A stretch of DNA of 64,000 nt, taken from contig NW_003314313.1 in assembly GCF_000143415.4 (NCBI RefSeq), forward strand, positions 1,246,877 to 1,310,876, read 5' to 3'. Positions 9,120-20,247 of the stretch are shown in pieces. The stretch is from Selaginella moellendorffii (taxonomy: Eukaryota > Streptophyta > Lycopodiopsida > Selaginellales > Selaginellaceae). Numbering within the stretch: position 1 is the stretch's first letter; every line of letters begins with the position of its first letter. Position numbers and translations under genes: made by a program. A model generated the notes under the pieces. That model saw nothing but the letters and a program-made list of their open reading frames with translations, did not search any database and was not told where the DNA came from.

Positions 9120-9278
9120 ATAACGTGAGGCCACACGCCATTCACCACTGCATCAAATGTCTTGAGGCTGCATCCTAAGATGGCGTGAGGCTACATGCCA
9201 TCTGTAACCGGACTACACTCGAGAGCCCAATCGGTGCATGCCAATGTTGCTACTGAATGGCATGTGGCCTCATGCCAT
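9120..9278. repeat. Three 22-bp palindromes (9120-9141, 9180-9201, 9257-9278)
   Basis: Mirror images of the three copies in the 5' intron at 2878-3036. Confidence 0.85.
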
Positions 9279-9858
9279 TTTCTACTTGGCCTAAAAGACT
9301 TACCATTTGAAGCCGAATGGAAGCGTGACAACCGGACTCGCTGGCGAATGTGCACTGTGTGTGCAGCGGATCGTAGCAGCAAGGCTACTCTGCCACTTAC
9401 AGTTGGAGAGTGGCGCTGAAATCTCCCGGGACGCCAAGTGGGCTGCGTGTGGGTGGCGGAGTGGGCGGCGGAGTTGGCGGCAAAGTTACAAACTGGGTGT
9501 GTCTTGAAGTGGACGCCGATGCACACGAGCGCGATGCGAGCGCGAGTGTGATGCAAGCGCGAGTGGACGCCGATGCACACGAGAAACCTATAGAGAAGTG
9601 GGAGCGCGAGTGGGAGCGCGATGTGAGCGCGAGTACGAAGCAAAATGCAAAACCTAACCTCACACGCGCGAAATGTCACGACGGTTGGTAATCCCACCAC
9701 GTCATAATTCCTCGGACTTGGGCGCCACCATTAATTTCTGGATCGGCGCGCGCATGCGTGAAATCCAAAGGAAATCCGCAACGTCATCATTCCTCGGACT
9801 GCATGCACGCGAAATCCAAAAGAAAGATCATGATTGGGATATCATTTAATACCCTCAC

Positions 9859-9868
9859 TATATTTATA
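9859..9868 (-). promoter_or_regulatory. TATA box, arm B copy
   Basis: Inverse of TATAAATATA at 2288-2297; it would drive the truncated gene copy on the minus strand. Confidence 0.4.
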
Positions 9869-10039
9869 CCATGCATGATTGGATATTCCAAAGCATCTTG
9901 TATTTCCAAAAATGCCAGATGTTCAGCTAAATAAATTGTCAGAGGATTTGATGTGACGTTCAAGCGTGTGGGCTCATGCAATTTTGATCCCAAAAAATGC
10001 ACCAAAAAATGCTCGGCGTCATCTGGCGTTATCTCTTGA

Positions 10040-10061
10040 ATGGCGTGGGGCCGCATGCCAT
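10040..10061. repeat. 22-bp palindrome in arm B
   Basis: ATGGCGTGGGG plus CCGCATGCCAT; duplicated at 10907-10928 by the tandem duplication. Confidence 0.85.
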
Positions 10062-10514
10062 TTTCAGGAGCACATAGGAGTATATTCCTAGAATATTCTG
10101 ACACGCGCGAGATTGTTTTGAGTTTCCTGGAGATCCAACCGTTAGATCGCAACTAGATTTTACAGAATGGTATACAATGTCCTTCTTGATGACCCTGCAA
10201 AGAAGCATCTCGATCGGACACCACATGAGACCACATGAGCCTTACAATGTTTCAGGGGCATTTGCCATAGATCCGACCGTTATTTTGCTCCAAGATTCTA
10301 CAGTTTGGTGTGCATTGACCTTTCCATCGACACTGCAAAGGGACATCACAATCAGATGCGGGATCACAAGAAACCAACTTCACTAACTCTGGTTTCACCA
10401 AGATCTACGTAAGGAGTTATGAAATAAAAGGACCCTCTCTATTGAAATGTGTTTATGGTCCTAGGGGCATTGTGACATATCAAAGGATTTTGCATCAAGT
10501 TCTGTATTTGCATG

Positions 10515-10824
10515 NNNNNNNNNNNNNNNNNNNNNNNNNNNNNNNNNNNNNNNNNNNNNNNNNNNNNNNNNNNNNNNNNNNNNNNNNNNNNNNNNNNNNN
10601 NNNNNNNNNNNNNNNNNNNNNNNNNNNNNNNNNNNNNNNNNNNNNNNNNNNNNNNNNNNNNNNNNNNNNNNNNNNNNNNNNNNNNNNNNNNNNNNNNNNN
10701 NNNNNNNNNNNNNNNNNNNNNNNNNNNNNNNNNNNNNNNNNNNNNNNNNNNNNNNNNNNNNNNNNNNNNNNNNNNNNNNNNNNNNNNNNNNNNNNNNNNN
10801 NNNNNNNNNNNNNNNNNNNNNNNN
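10515..10824. other. Assembly gap (310 N)
   Basis: Runs of N between the two tandem units of arm B. By comparison with arm A it should contain a telomeric tract and the start of the second unit; its true size is unknown. Confidence 0.95.
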
Positions 10825-10906
10825 GTTCAAGCGTGTGGGCTCATGCAATTTTGATCCCAAAAAATGCACCAAAAAATGCTCGGCGTCATCTGGCGTTATC
10901 TCTTGA

Positions 10907-10928
10907 ATGGCGTGGGGCCGCATGCCAT
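10907..10928. repeat. 22-bp palindrome in arm B
   Basis: Second tandem-unit copy of 10040-10061. Confidence 0.85.
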
Positions 10929-11401
10929 TTTCAGGAGCACATAGGAGTATATTCCTAGAATATTCTGACACGCGCGAGATTGTTTTGAGTTTCCTGGAGA
11001 TCCAACCGTTAGATCGCAACTAGATTTTACAGAATGGTATACAATGTCCTTCTTGATGACCCTGCAAAGAAGCATCTCGATCGGACACCACATGAGACCA
11101 CATGAGCCTTACAATGTTTCAGGGGCATTTGCCATAGATCCGACCGTTATTTTGCTCCAAGATTCTACAGTTTGGTGTGCATTGACCTTTCCATCGACAC
11201 TGCAAAGGGACATCACAATCAGATGCGGGATCACAAGAAACCAACTTCACTAACTCTGGTTTCACCAAGATCTACGTAAGGAGTTATGAAATGAAAGGAC
11301 CCTCTCTATTGAAATGTGTTTATGGTCCTAGGGGCATTGTGACATATCAAAGGATTTTGCATCAAGTTCTGTATTTGCATGTTTATCAAGCTACTGAATT
11401 G

Positions 11402-11421
11402 CTAAACCCTAAACCCTAACC
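11402..11421 (-). repeat. Interstitial telomeric repeat, arm B
   Basis: CTAAACCCTAAACCCTAACC, the inverse of the arm A tract. Confidence 0.85.
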
Positions 11422-12119
11422 ATAAACATGTGGCAAATGCTGTGTGAAGAAAGATGCCCTTTCTAGGCAAATGCTGTAAGAGGCAGATGCCGAGCAGATG
11501 TATCTCAGGCTAGCGAAGGGGACAAACGAAAGCTAGCTATAAACATGACGGGATGCAAATAGATTACTAGGCTGGTCCTACGAAAATCAAAAACCATAAT
11601 TGAAAACATTGAAAATGCAAAAAGAAAGGTTTATAATATTTTTGAATTTTAAGCAACCAAATGAATGTAAGTAGGGCATGTGTTTGTAAGTTTAAAAATG
11701 CCTCAACCACTTAAATTCCCAAGTAAATAAAGCTGTTTCTATTTTTGGTACAGGTAAACTTTATAGCGTGTGGGCTTATGCAATTTTGAACCCAAAAATG
11801 CACCAAAAAATGCTCGACTAGCATTATTCTTTGAATGGCGTGTGGCCTTATATTGCCATAAATGGACGTACACACATAGCATAATTATTCCTTTACACGG
11901 CGAATAATCTTGGCGCGGATCGCTGACATGGCATGGCAAAGTTCGAATCACTGACATGGCACAGCTGGATCGAGGCAAGTTCAACCTCCGACAGCAAAGT
12001 CTAGAAGCTACTCAGTTTGAAATTTGTCAGAGGAATCATAAGATCTGGTTTGTCAGAGGATTTGATGTGACGTTCAAGCGTGTGTTATTTTTGAATTCTC
12101 GAACTCATTCCTAGGTCTA

Positions 12120-12393
12120 TCATTTTTGTGCGCCGTGTTCTTGGTTCCGCTGAGTGCAGTGAGCGCTGCTTGTGTAAGCGGCGTTGTCAGCTGTGGTTTA
12201 TGCGTCTACAAGCGGTTGCAGCATTGCTAGCGCCATTGCGAGCGGCAGTTTATGCGAGTGGCAGTTTGTGTGAGCGGCGCTACGAGCAGTTGCGGTGTTG
12301 CGAGCGGCGCTACGAGTAGTTGCGGTGTTGCGAGCGGCACTATCTTTGGTGTGGCTACCGCTTCCTCTTGATATTCGGCACTTGTGCTTCCTG
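12120..12393 (+). other. Probable 5' leader exon of the transposase gene
   Basis: GCG/CGAGCGGC-rich sequence ending at a candidate donor CTTCCTG|GTATGTTC (12393/12394). A short ORF (from an ATT, not ATG, at 12128) is conserved in arm C, but no protein family is recognisable. A leader is more likely than a coding exon. Confidence 0.4.
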
Positions 12394-12432
12394 GTATGTT
12401 CACTATGGAATGGTTTAGGACCACATTTAGAA

Positions 12433-12454
12433 ATGGCATGAGGCCACATGCCAT
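12433..12454. repeat. 22-bp palindrome
   Basis: ATGGCATGAGG plus CCACATGCCAT. The arm C equivalent at 26895-26916 has a decayed right half. Confidence 0.9.
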
Positions 12455-12530
12455 CTTGGGCCCTTGCAATTTCATGGCTAGCGTATTGTCATGTATGTTT
12501 TTACTTGCCTGCAGCTATGTGTATATCAAG

Positions 12531-12722
12531 ATGGCATGAGGCCTCATGCCATCTTTGGCCCCTGCTAACCTATTGCCATATTCCTTTTGCCTTGCTGCAA
12601 CTGTATATATTTTTGTATGGGTGACTAGTCACACACACAAAAATATATACAGTTGCAGCAAGGCAAAAGGAATATAGAAACAGGCTAGCAGGGGCCAAAG
12701 ATAGCGTGAGGCCTCATGCCAT
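12531..12722. repeat. 190-bp foldback bounded by two 22-bp palindromes
   Basis: Arms of about 85 bp (12531-12616 and 12631-12722) are near-perfect inverses around a ~15-bp loop. Each arm ends in a complete palindrome (12531-12552, perfect; 12701-12722, one mismatch). Arm C has palindromes at both boundary positions but a different, tandemly duplicated spacer between them. Confidence 0.85.
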
Positions 12723-12741
12723 TAGTGGTACCACTAATGGC
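12718..12741. repeat. Secondary 24-bp palindrome joining two copies
   Basis: GCCATTAGTGGT followed by its exact inverse ACCACTAATGGC links the copies at 12701 and 12737. Confidence 0.85.
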
Positions 12742-12758
12742 ATGAGGGCTCATGCCAA
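12737..12758. repeat. 22-bp palindrome
   Basis: ATGGCATGAGG plus GCTCATGCCAA; conserved in arm C at 27091-27112. Confidence 0.85.
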
Positions 12759-12806
12759 TTTTGTGAATGCGAAATTTCACGTGGGTGTCAATAGCATGTT
12801 TGAATA

Positions 12807-12828
12807 ATGGCATGTGGCCTCATGCTAT
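12807..12828. repeat. 22-bp palindrome
   Basis: ATGGCATGTGG plus CCTCATGCTAT, the last copy before the transposase ATG. Arm C homology ends at its first bases. Confidence 0.85.
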
Positions 12829-12901
12829 TTGGTATGTTATGATTTAGGCCATTCTCCAATCATTTTTTGTATGGTCTTAACTTCTTTTCTGCACTTTCAG
12901 A

Positions 12902-15710
12902 ATGGCCTTCAGGGTTGGGGAAAAGGTTTACATTTTGAGTGGTGGGAAGAGAGTTGCAAAAGGGACCCTTGTGTCTATGGATCGGAACTTTGTTATACAC
13001 TGTCAAAGGCTTGGGGAAGGCAATGCTACTGTATCAGTAGAGACTGTCTTCGATGGGAATGTGGTTGCTATTGAACGAGGAGAGATGGTCGTCGGGGTAA
13101 ATGTTGTTGTTGCCTTGAAAAATCTGCAGAAGAAAGCAGATATTGGGGACAGCGCAAGTGCGATGCATGTTCCCTCCGTGGATCTTAAGAACCGTGCTAC
13201 ATGGATTCAGGCAAAGGTGTTTCTAAACAACCCCGAGGGGGAGGTGGTAGCTGAGGGCTTAGCCACAGTTGTCGATCCAAGAGATGCGGTTGCTAATCAA
13301 GAATTGGGCTGGGATGATATTGGAGTTGCGATTTTAGAGGTTGTTGACATAAAAGAAAACAGTCTGACTATTGGAAGCATTGTGCGGTGGAAATTGAGGC
13401 ATTTAGTGTTTGAGAATGTGAAGGATTCACAATCAAACACCACTACAACTGATGACAGAACATCTCTTCATGGGAAAAGAAAGTACACCTTCCTACAGCG
13501 CAGCCAAAGGGATCTGAGCAACGAACCGAAAAGGCAGAAAATGGCGATGGAGGTTCGAATGGTCTCGACAGTTGCTTGTTGCAAGAGGAGGTGCTGTCAA
13601 CATGCTGATTGGGATGCTATTGAAGAGGAGAGAGCAAGATACAAGACATTGTCCTGGAAGGCAGCTCGCAATTTTGTGTATGAGGCATTACGGTCATCTG
13701 TTGATGCTTCAGAACATCAGGTGGGGGGCATGGTCTTCCAGAGGGGTTTGGTCTGCATGAAGGCATGGAGAATCATTTATGGAGTCCCTCGAAGCACATT
13801 CTACAGAATCAAAACTGAGTTCGAGGAACAAAGGGTTCAACAGGCAGTCCATGGGAACGACGGTACGCACAAAACCAGGGGTCATGTTGTATATGGAGAG
13901 GCAATCTTCAAGAGGTTTGTCGAGACATGTAGCGAGCAGCAACCACATAAAACCCGCCTCTTGGAAGATGGAACACGAGACACCCAACGAGTTCTCCCTT
14001 CCATGTATACCAAGGGGGCCATATTGGAAGATGTGAATTGGGAACTCCAGAGTAATGGCTACAGGAAGCTGAGCCAATCTAGATTTAGTAGATTGTGGAG
14101 CAACAGGTTCAGGGATGTGAGTATAGGAAAGTACTCTAGCTTTTCAAAGTGTGACGAGTGCACTGCTATCAAAATGGCTTTGTCAAAGAATTCTTGCAGC
14201 TCTCAAGAGCGAGAGACGTTGGTTAGAAGGCGGCTCGACCACAACATCGAGCAGAGAAGCTGCAGGACTGCATATTATCATAACAGGATTCTCTCCATGG
14301 AGAGACCTGACTCTTACCTCTGCATCATCCACGACAAAATGGACCAGAAAAAGACGTGCTTACCTCGACTCAATCCTGCCCCCAAGGCAATCTCTTCATC
14401 CATGCAGCTGCCTGTGTCTCTGTTTGGCATAATCGCTCATGGGCATGGTGCCCAGAACTATGGGAACTTCTTTGTACCTCTATGGGGTGGCGGGGGTGCA
14501 AACATGATGATTGCGTCCCTAGCAAAACACTTAAGGTCTCTGCAAAGTGCGCAGACTGAGCTGAACGGCCAACCCTTGCATAAGGCCCTTGTCGATCGAA
14601 CCCCATACAGGGTTCAGCTGGAGGAGGAGCAAAGGCTTGCAGTATCGCGTGGGGCCCCATACCATCCCAGTGAATATGTTGGCCATCAGATTGTAGGGTT
14701 ATCACGTGAGGCCTCATGCCATTCCGACGAGGCTGGTCGCCCGGTGAATGCACAGCCTCATCCAAACGAAGCAGAATCTCAAGGAAGTTCTTGTGGCCGA
14801 TGTGGCCTTCCACCCCATCTTCTGCTCCAAACAGACAATGCTGGCAGTGAGAACAAAAACATGTACGTCTTCGCGTACTTGGCGATGCTTGTTGCCAAAG
14901 GCATATTTGAAACGGTTACACTTGGCTTTCTCATGGTTGGGCACACTCATGAAGACGTCGATGCCATGTTCAGTCACCTGGCAGAGTCCCTCCGGCGATC
15001 CAATGTCCTCACCCTCCCACAACTCTACGATGAATTCCAAAATTGTATCAAAGGCACTGTTGAAGCTGCACTTGTGACAGAGGTTCTAGACTTTAAGGGG
15101 TTTGTAAGAGGCTACATCAGGGACGGATCCGAAACGCTGATTGGCCACTCCAAGCCTCTTCAGTTTCATTTCAGCATGCGTGACGGTGCTCCAGTGATGA
15201 GGTACAAGATGAGAGAATGGGACACAGTGTGGCTGCCAGTGGACGGCATTGAACTCTTCAAGAGAGATCCCATAACTGGGGAACCTATGATTCCTCAGGG
15301 TTCCCCACGGCCGATGCACCCGGATGGACTCAAAGACCAGGAAAGTATAGTGGCCGGGATTAGACAGCATATTGCCTTCTGGAAGAGGGGGTTGGTGTTT
15401 GGTGGAGAATCCTATTTTAAGAGGTGCAAGCCTTTGCTCGAATACTGGGAGAAGATTATATCTGCTATCCAAAATGGGCCGGTTGTATATGAAGAATTGG
15501 AAGAGTCCTTTTGGCCAGAACCCAGAGCACCAGATAGTAGCGGAACAATGTCCTCTGGAAATGCAGTGACAGATAACGATGTTGAGGATCACTATTGTGG
15601 GCCGAGGAACAAGAAGCCGGATTCAGCATTCAATCCAGTACAGGTCTGCAAAGGAATGGTCGTGCTTGTCAGACCCAGTAATAAAAAACAAATGATATGT
15701 GTGGGGCGCT
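12902..15710 (+). CDS. 5' portion of the transposase gene (N-terminal 936 residues)
   Basis: This is the longest clean ORF of the element, starting at ATG 12902 one base after a splice-acceptor-like TTTCAG. It contains the whole catalytic core. Two palindromes (14643-14665, 14701-14722) lie in frame between the Cys region and the TDN motif, in a segment (about residues 580-625) that looks like a low-conservation linker. The ORF ends artificially in the first bases of the LTR (TGA 15713-15715). Confidence 0.75.
14643..14665. repeat. Degenerate palindrome inside the transposase coding sequence
   Basis: TATCGCGTGGGGCCCC...ACCAT, translated within AVSRGAPYHP. Confidence 0.55.
14701..14722. repeat. 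22-bp palindrome inside the transposase coding sequence
   Basis: ATCACGTGAGG plus CCTCATGCCAT, translated within LSREASCHSD. Confidence 0.8.
15706..15710. repeat. Target-site duplication GCGCT (left) of LARD-1
   Basis: GCGCT here and at 23703-23707. Confidence 0.9.
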
Positions 15711-16480
15711 TGTGAGACACAAAATCTCTAGGCCCCAAAGTGGAGCTGGAAGGGCGCCACATGGTAGTGGCCGAAGCGAGAGCCAAACGAGCGTAACACG
15801 TTTGGACCAAAAGCTCCGACTTGAAAAGTCAAGAGCGGGAGTGGAACTCCCAACGAAGTGCTCGAGGAACGAGCACGAAGCGAACAAAAGGCGAGGCTCC
15901 AAAAAGGGACCAAAAAGGACCCGAAATGGAGTCCGAGATGGAGTCCGAGATGGACCCGAGATGGACCCGAGATGGAGTCCGAGATGGAGACCGAGATGGA
16001 GTCCGAGATGGACCCGAGATGGAGTCCGAGTTGGAGTCCGAAGTGGAGTCCGAGATGGAGTCCGAGATGGAGTCCGAGATGGAGTCCGAGATGGAGTCCG
16101 AGTTGGAGTCCGAGGTGGACCTGAGATGGACCCGAGTTGGAGTCCGAAGTGGAGTCCGAGATGGACCCAAGATGGAGTCCGAGATGGAGTCCGAGGTGGA
16201 CCCGAGATGGACCCGAAATGGAGTCCGAGATGGAGTCCGAGATGGACCCGAGATGGAGTCTGAGATGGAGTCCGAGATGGAGTCCAAGATGGACCCGAGA
16301 TGGAGTCCGAGATGGAGTCCAAGGTGGACCCGAGATAGACCCGAAATGGAGTCCGAGATGGACCCGAGATGGAGTCCGAGATGGACCCGAGATGGACCCG
16401 AGATGGAGTCCGAGATGGAGTCCGAGATGGAGTCCGAGATGGAGTCCGAGATGGAGTCCGAAGTCAAGACCGAGACCGGA

Positions 16481-16511
<31 letters not shown>

Positions 16512-17670
16512 TCGGGACCGAGACCGAGACCGAGGCCGAGGCCAAGACCGAGCCCGAGCCCGAGTCCGAGTCCAAATCCGAATCCGAGTCCGAGTCCGAG
16601 TCCGAGTCCGAGTCCGAGTCCGAGTCCGGAGCCTGAGAGGGTGAAAGCCCAAAGCGTTCGTCTCCCAGACCCTAGGGGGTTTGGTGAGCTCCAAAAGTAT
16701 AGTAGGGGGAGGACTGCAGTGGAGCCAGTTTGGCCAGGAAAGGCCAGTTTGGCCAGGAAAGGCCAGTTTGGCCAGGAAAGGCCAATTTGGCCCAGGAAGG
16801 CCAGACCCAGTGTTGGGTGATGAACTGACCACTGGGAAGTCCAAGACTAGAGTGAATACGGACCGACAAGCGGGGTAGCTTGGTGAAGTGTTCAAGAGCC
16901 GGCTCTAGTTCCCCCGGGAGATCGACTGGCCGATGCTCCCAATCCAAGTGTGGGTGGCACTACCTACTTGGATACCAGGCATGGCTCAACAGAACCTCGC
17001 TCTAAGCCCATGGCTAGAGCACCTAAAGGCGAAAGGCGGGGAGAGTACCCAGGTGGCTCGCGTAAGGCCACGGTGTTCGGAAATGTTGTCCCAAAGGCCT
17101 AGACTGTGGAAAGGAAGAGGAGCAGTCCTCTGGGGTAGTGACCAAGGACACAGTCGTGTGGTGAGGAAGTCCCAGAGGACCATGGGACTTAGTGGTCGGG
17201 CCTGTGGGCCTCGATCCAGTGGCAGTGTTGGCAAACACGGCCAAGGGCAGAAAGGGACTTGGTAGGAACTGACAAAGGGACTTTGGGGAAGGCGATTCCC
17301 CAGGTCTGTGGGCATCTTAAGGATGCTAAGGAGTGGATCTAGGATGACCACTCGTGGACAGATGGCCCAGTCTTGGAGAGACGGGATGGTGATGCAAGTG
17401 GTATTGGACCACTAGTGCAGCAAAGGTGAATGGGCATGGCCTTAGCGTAACGGGCCGAGATGTCAGTGGTACCTTTGGGTGTCGGTCTTGGGACCGGACA
17501 CGTGGAGCACTTGGACCAGGTGCAAGTGTTGAGTGGCATGGATGCCATTCTTGGGGCTAGCAAGTCCCAAGTCCTGAATTGGACTGATGGAGGTTGTGAA
17601 TGAGACTCCTCCAAGTGGTCAGAGGTGTGGTTAAGTGACTAAAGTAAAATGGAAAAATTAGTCGCTTACA
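15711..17670 (+). repeat. LARD-1 5' LTR
   Basis: Starts TGTGAGACACAAAATC and ends TTAGTCGCTTACA. 15924-16640 is a GA-rich repeat (GAGATGGAGTCC, then GAGACC, then GAGTCC units). A conserved AAAAGTATAGTA (16692-16703) may be the promoter core. A ~19-bp GGCCAGTTTGGCCAGGAAA repeat follows. Long ORFs in this LTR are by-products of repeat periods that are multiples of three. Confidence 0.9.
16725..16803 (+). repeat. ~19-bp VNTR GGCCAGTTTGGCCAGGAAA in the LTR
   Basis: Four units in both LARD-1 LTRs; one or two in LARD-2, -3, -4 and -5. Confidence 0.85.
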
Positions 17671-17673
17671 ACT

Positions 17674-17686
17674 TGGTATCGGAGCC
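17674..17686 (+). promoter_or_regulatory. LARD-1 primer-binding site
   Basis: TGGTATCGGAGCC lies 3 nt after the LTR. It is one mismatch from the plant initiator-Met tRNA PBS (TGGTATCAGAGCC). The same PBS occurs in LARD-2, LARD-3 and gypsy G1. Confidence 0.85.
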
Positions 17687-20198
17687 GTTCCTTAGTCCGA
17701 CTTTTATTGGTGCTCAAGTATATCACCACTAGTGTTGGCATCGGAAGGTCCGAGGAGTGGGCCTATCCTTGAGGAGTAGCAAGTCGGGAAGACATGGCTC
17801 TCCATTACAATTCATGTGTGAACTTGTAGACGAGGTGGTGGATAGAAAAGGGCCAATAATGGAACGACTTTGGGATCTTGGGAACAGTGCAAGGTTTTCC
17901 TCATTGAGTTGAGGATGTGATCCGGATGAGCATTTGTTTCAGCAAATTGGCTTAGGTTGTTGTGGTAAACAACTAAAGTTGGGATCACGGGAAAGATAGA
18001 GACTCCAAAACAATAAAGGAGTCACAAGATTATCCTCATATAGTTGAGGTTGGTGCTCATGAATGTGAGACAAAAGGTAATGACCGTGGAAGGTCAAATA
18101 CAGAAGAGGACTCAAGTCCTTGAAATGGTGGCCGGGGCTACCTCTAATAAATGCTGGAACAACCCAAGGAGTTGGGGGTGTATTAAGTGGATGAGTTGGT
18201 ATTCTCATCACATGGATAAGTAGTCCTAAGGGGCAAAGGTTGCCCCCAGAGAACAAAATCAAGTTTCGGAGTAACACTTCTGAAAATAGTCCTTTTGAGT
18301 AGGACCGGAATGCAAGATGTGTATTCCAGTGAGCTAGTGCCTCACAAGTAGGACCTTACGGGTCGGTGGATTAACCAAGTCCAAAACTGCTAGACGACTC
18401 AAGTAGAGTCCTAAAAAGGACTGAATGAAGCATTTGGACTGAGGTGCGTTGTACCCCACAAAGGATGGGGGGGGATCATAGGATCCAAGGATGAGAACAG
18501 AGAGTATCTCATCGATGGCAAAATGTGCCATGCTAAAGTTATGGGAGAGGTGTTCCCAGAAGAAAACAACTTTGACATAAAGTTGTGTGTGACCTCTATG
18601 GGGCAGTGCTAACAGATGGTTGGCATGAGAAAGAGCGGTGTTGGTCTTGGCAAAGACTTAGACACGAAGGGAAATGTCATAGAGGTAGGCTCGTGGAGCT
18701 GATGGTGTGGAGACACCAAATGTGCCAAGGTGTGATACCTTGAGGCTATGTTGGTGGGTTCATGAGAACCCCTTGCCAAAGGAATCCCAATGGAAATGGG
18801 AATGGCATAGCCTAAGCTGCAGAGCATGCAGTTGGAGTGTGGTGACCCAGATAGTGATGGAGGTGTGAAAGCACCAAGCAATGAGTTGTAGGACTTGACA
18901 ACTATGAGGCAACTAAGCAAGAGGTGCAAAATAACTGATTAAACGGGTAGAAGGTAGCTACCCAAGACTTCTAGTATAGGGAAGTCGAATATACCCTTAC
19001 GGGGGATAAGTTTCTTATGTTGCGATATAGTAAGTCAATGTCATAAAAGGAAATACTCATTGTCAAGAAAGCCATCATTGTGACACCCGAACACTCTAGA
19101 ACACCAGAAGGTGGTGTTTGATATCGCGAGGGCAATGGATAAAGCCTAAGGGACTAAGTCCCTAGCGAATGATGGATAGAAGGTGCTATCCAAATGTCCA
19201 AGGTTGAGAAGACAGGAGAGGACTGTCTACCCAAGTTGGACAAAGCCAAAAATGGAATTTTGGCAAGGCTAGTGATGGGCATGTAAAGGCCCATAAGCAA
19301 CAATGTAACCCCAGTGTGTGGGATTATAAGCTGAGCATACCCGGATTGAGGAACCACTCCCTGGGCTATTGGGTAGGTTCATCCCTAAGAATACTTGCTA
19401 AGGCATGCTAGAAAGTGCAAAGCTATCCTCTTGGTCTGGAGGAGAATGACCGAAGGAAAGGTGTGAAGCCAAAGGCAAGTAGTGTTGGGATGGAACTGAA
19501 CCATAGAAATCAAAGGGCATATCCAACAGTGGTTATGAAAGTTGGGAGTGGAGAATCAAGAGGGTGCTCGAGGATGTTGTTGCTAGCAACCGTGATGCTA
19601 TGGAGAGTCTAAAATATGGAATTGTCCATGTTAGACTATATGGCAACTATAAAGCTTGCGAAAGGGGAGGCCTTAGCAAGCTGAGGGACAGAGTCCCTTC
19701 AAAGTTCCCAAAGACGATTCTAGGTGGCGTAGTACCTAGAAAGGCCAAGTGTAAATGGTTCATGGAACGCGCGAAATTAGAGTGGCGCAGCAGAAGCGTG
19801 GTCTTGAAGCTTGCCATGAGGCAAGGTTATCAAGGTTAGGGGAGTAGTTCCCGAGTGTTCAAAGAGAGGGCTTTGAACGAAAGTCGATGGTCAAGGACTT
19901 TCACGCTTACGCAGGAACCATGTTACAATGGTCGGAGGACTTGCCAAGTGAGATTGGCACGTCGGGGGAACAAAGACCCTAGTTGAAGGTGATATCTTCA
20001 AAAAGGGTGGGCCGGGGGGCCGAGCATGGAGGAGTCCATGCATGATCATAGACATGTCAAGTGAGAGGACTTGGCAGTGTGGAGGAACTAGGTTCCTAAG
20101 CTGTGATCTGTAGCGCGCTTTAAAAATAGGTTGGTGCACCGGCGTGGGGAGTCACGCTAGGCATCTAGTGTGATGCCGTCCGTAGATGCATATACGGA

Positions 20199-20247
20199 GG
20201 TTGGGTTCGAGTCCCGACCCTCTAGTGCTTGGGTTCGAGTCCCAAAT
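20199..20247 (+). other. Tandem tRNA T-arm-like hairpins in LARD-1
   Basis: GGTTGGGTTCGAGTCCCGAC (20199) and TTGGGTTCGAGTCCCAA (20229) each have the tRNA T-stem/loop form and a B-box (GGTTCGANTCC). No complete tRNA cloverleaf is seen. Equivalents are at 45128-45176, 37397-37448 and 29017-29079 (minus). Confidence 0.6.

Larger units (their letters stand above)
8915..12828 (-). repeat. Arm B of the inverted repeat, with outer extension shared with arm C
   Basis: 8915-12145 is the inverted copy of 1-3241. 12120-12806 lies beyond arm A's window edge but is shared with arm C (26580-27163). On the minus strand it carries the TATA box, the 5' intron and a truncated first exon of the fusion gene (8914-9055), which ends at the junction motif after KECMGILI. 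On the plus strand it leads into the transposase gene. It thus preserves the intergenic region of a head-to-head gene pair. Confidence 0.85.
12394..12900 (+). other. Candidate 5'-UTR intron of the transposase gene, packed with palindromes
   Basis: Donor G|GTATGTTC at 12394; acceptor TGCACTTTCAG|A at 12900, one base before the ATG. It contains five 22-bp palindromes and the 190-bp foldback. The parallel with the fusion gene, whose 5' intron also carries several palindromes, supports a shared organisation. Confidence 0.45.

Noticed and set aside
10442-10958. ORFs running across the N gap, and likewise at 60961-61748
   Set aside because: The reading through N is artificial.
1-12145. Classical terminal inverted repeats of a single transposon bounded by 1 and 12145
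   Set aside because: The homology continues past 12145 into the transposase leader (shared with arm C) and no TSD is seen at these points, so the true ends are elsewhere.
15821-16820. Long ORFs in both strands of LARD LTRs (for example 21692-22927 minus, 61787-63322 plus, 40595-41920 minus)
   Set aside because: They arise because the GA-rich units are 6 or 12 nt, multiples of three, and contain no stop in most frames. Several frames are open at once and the proteins are simple SESEM/RWSP/LGLH repeats.
20199-20247. A tRNA gene
   Set aside because: Only T-arm-like stems are present; no acceptor stem, D-arm or anticodon arm can be placed around them.
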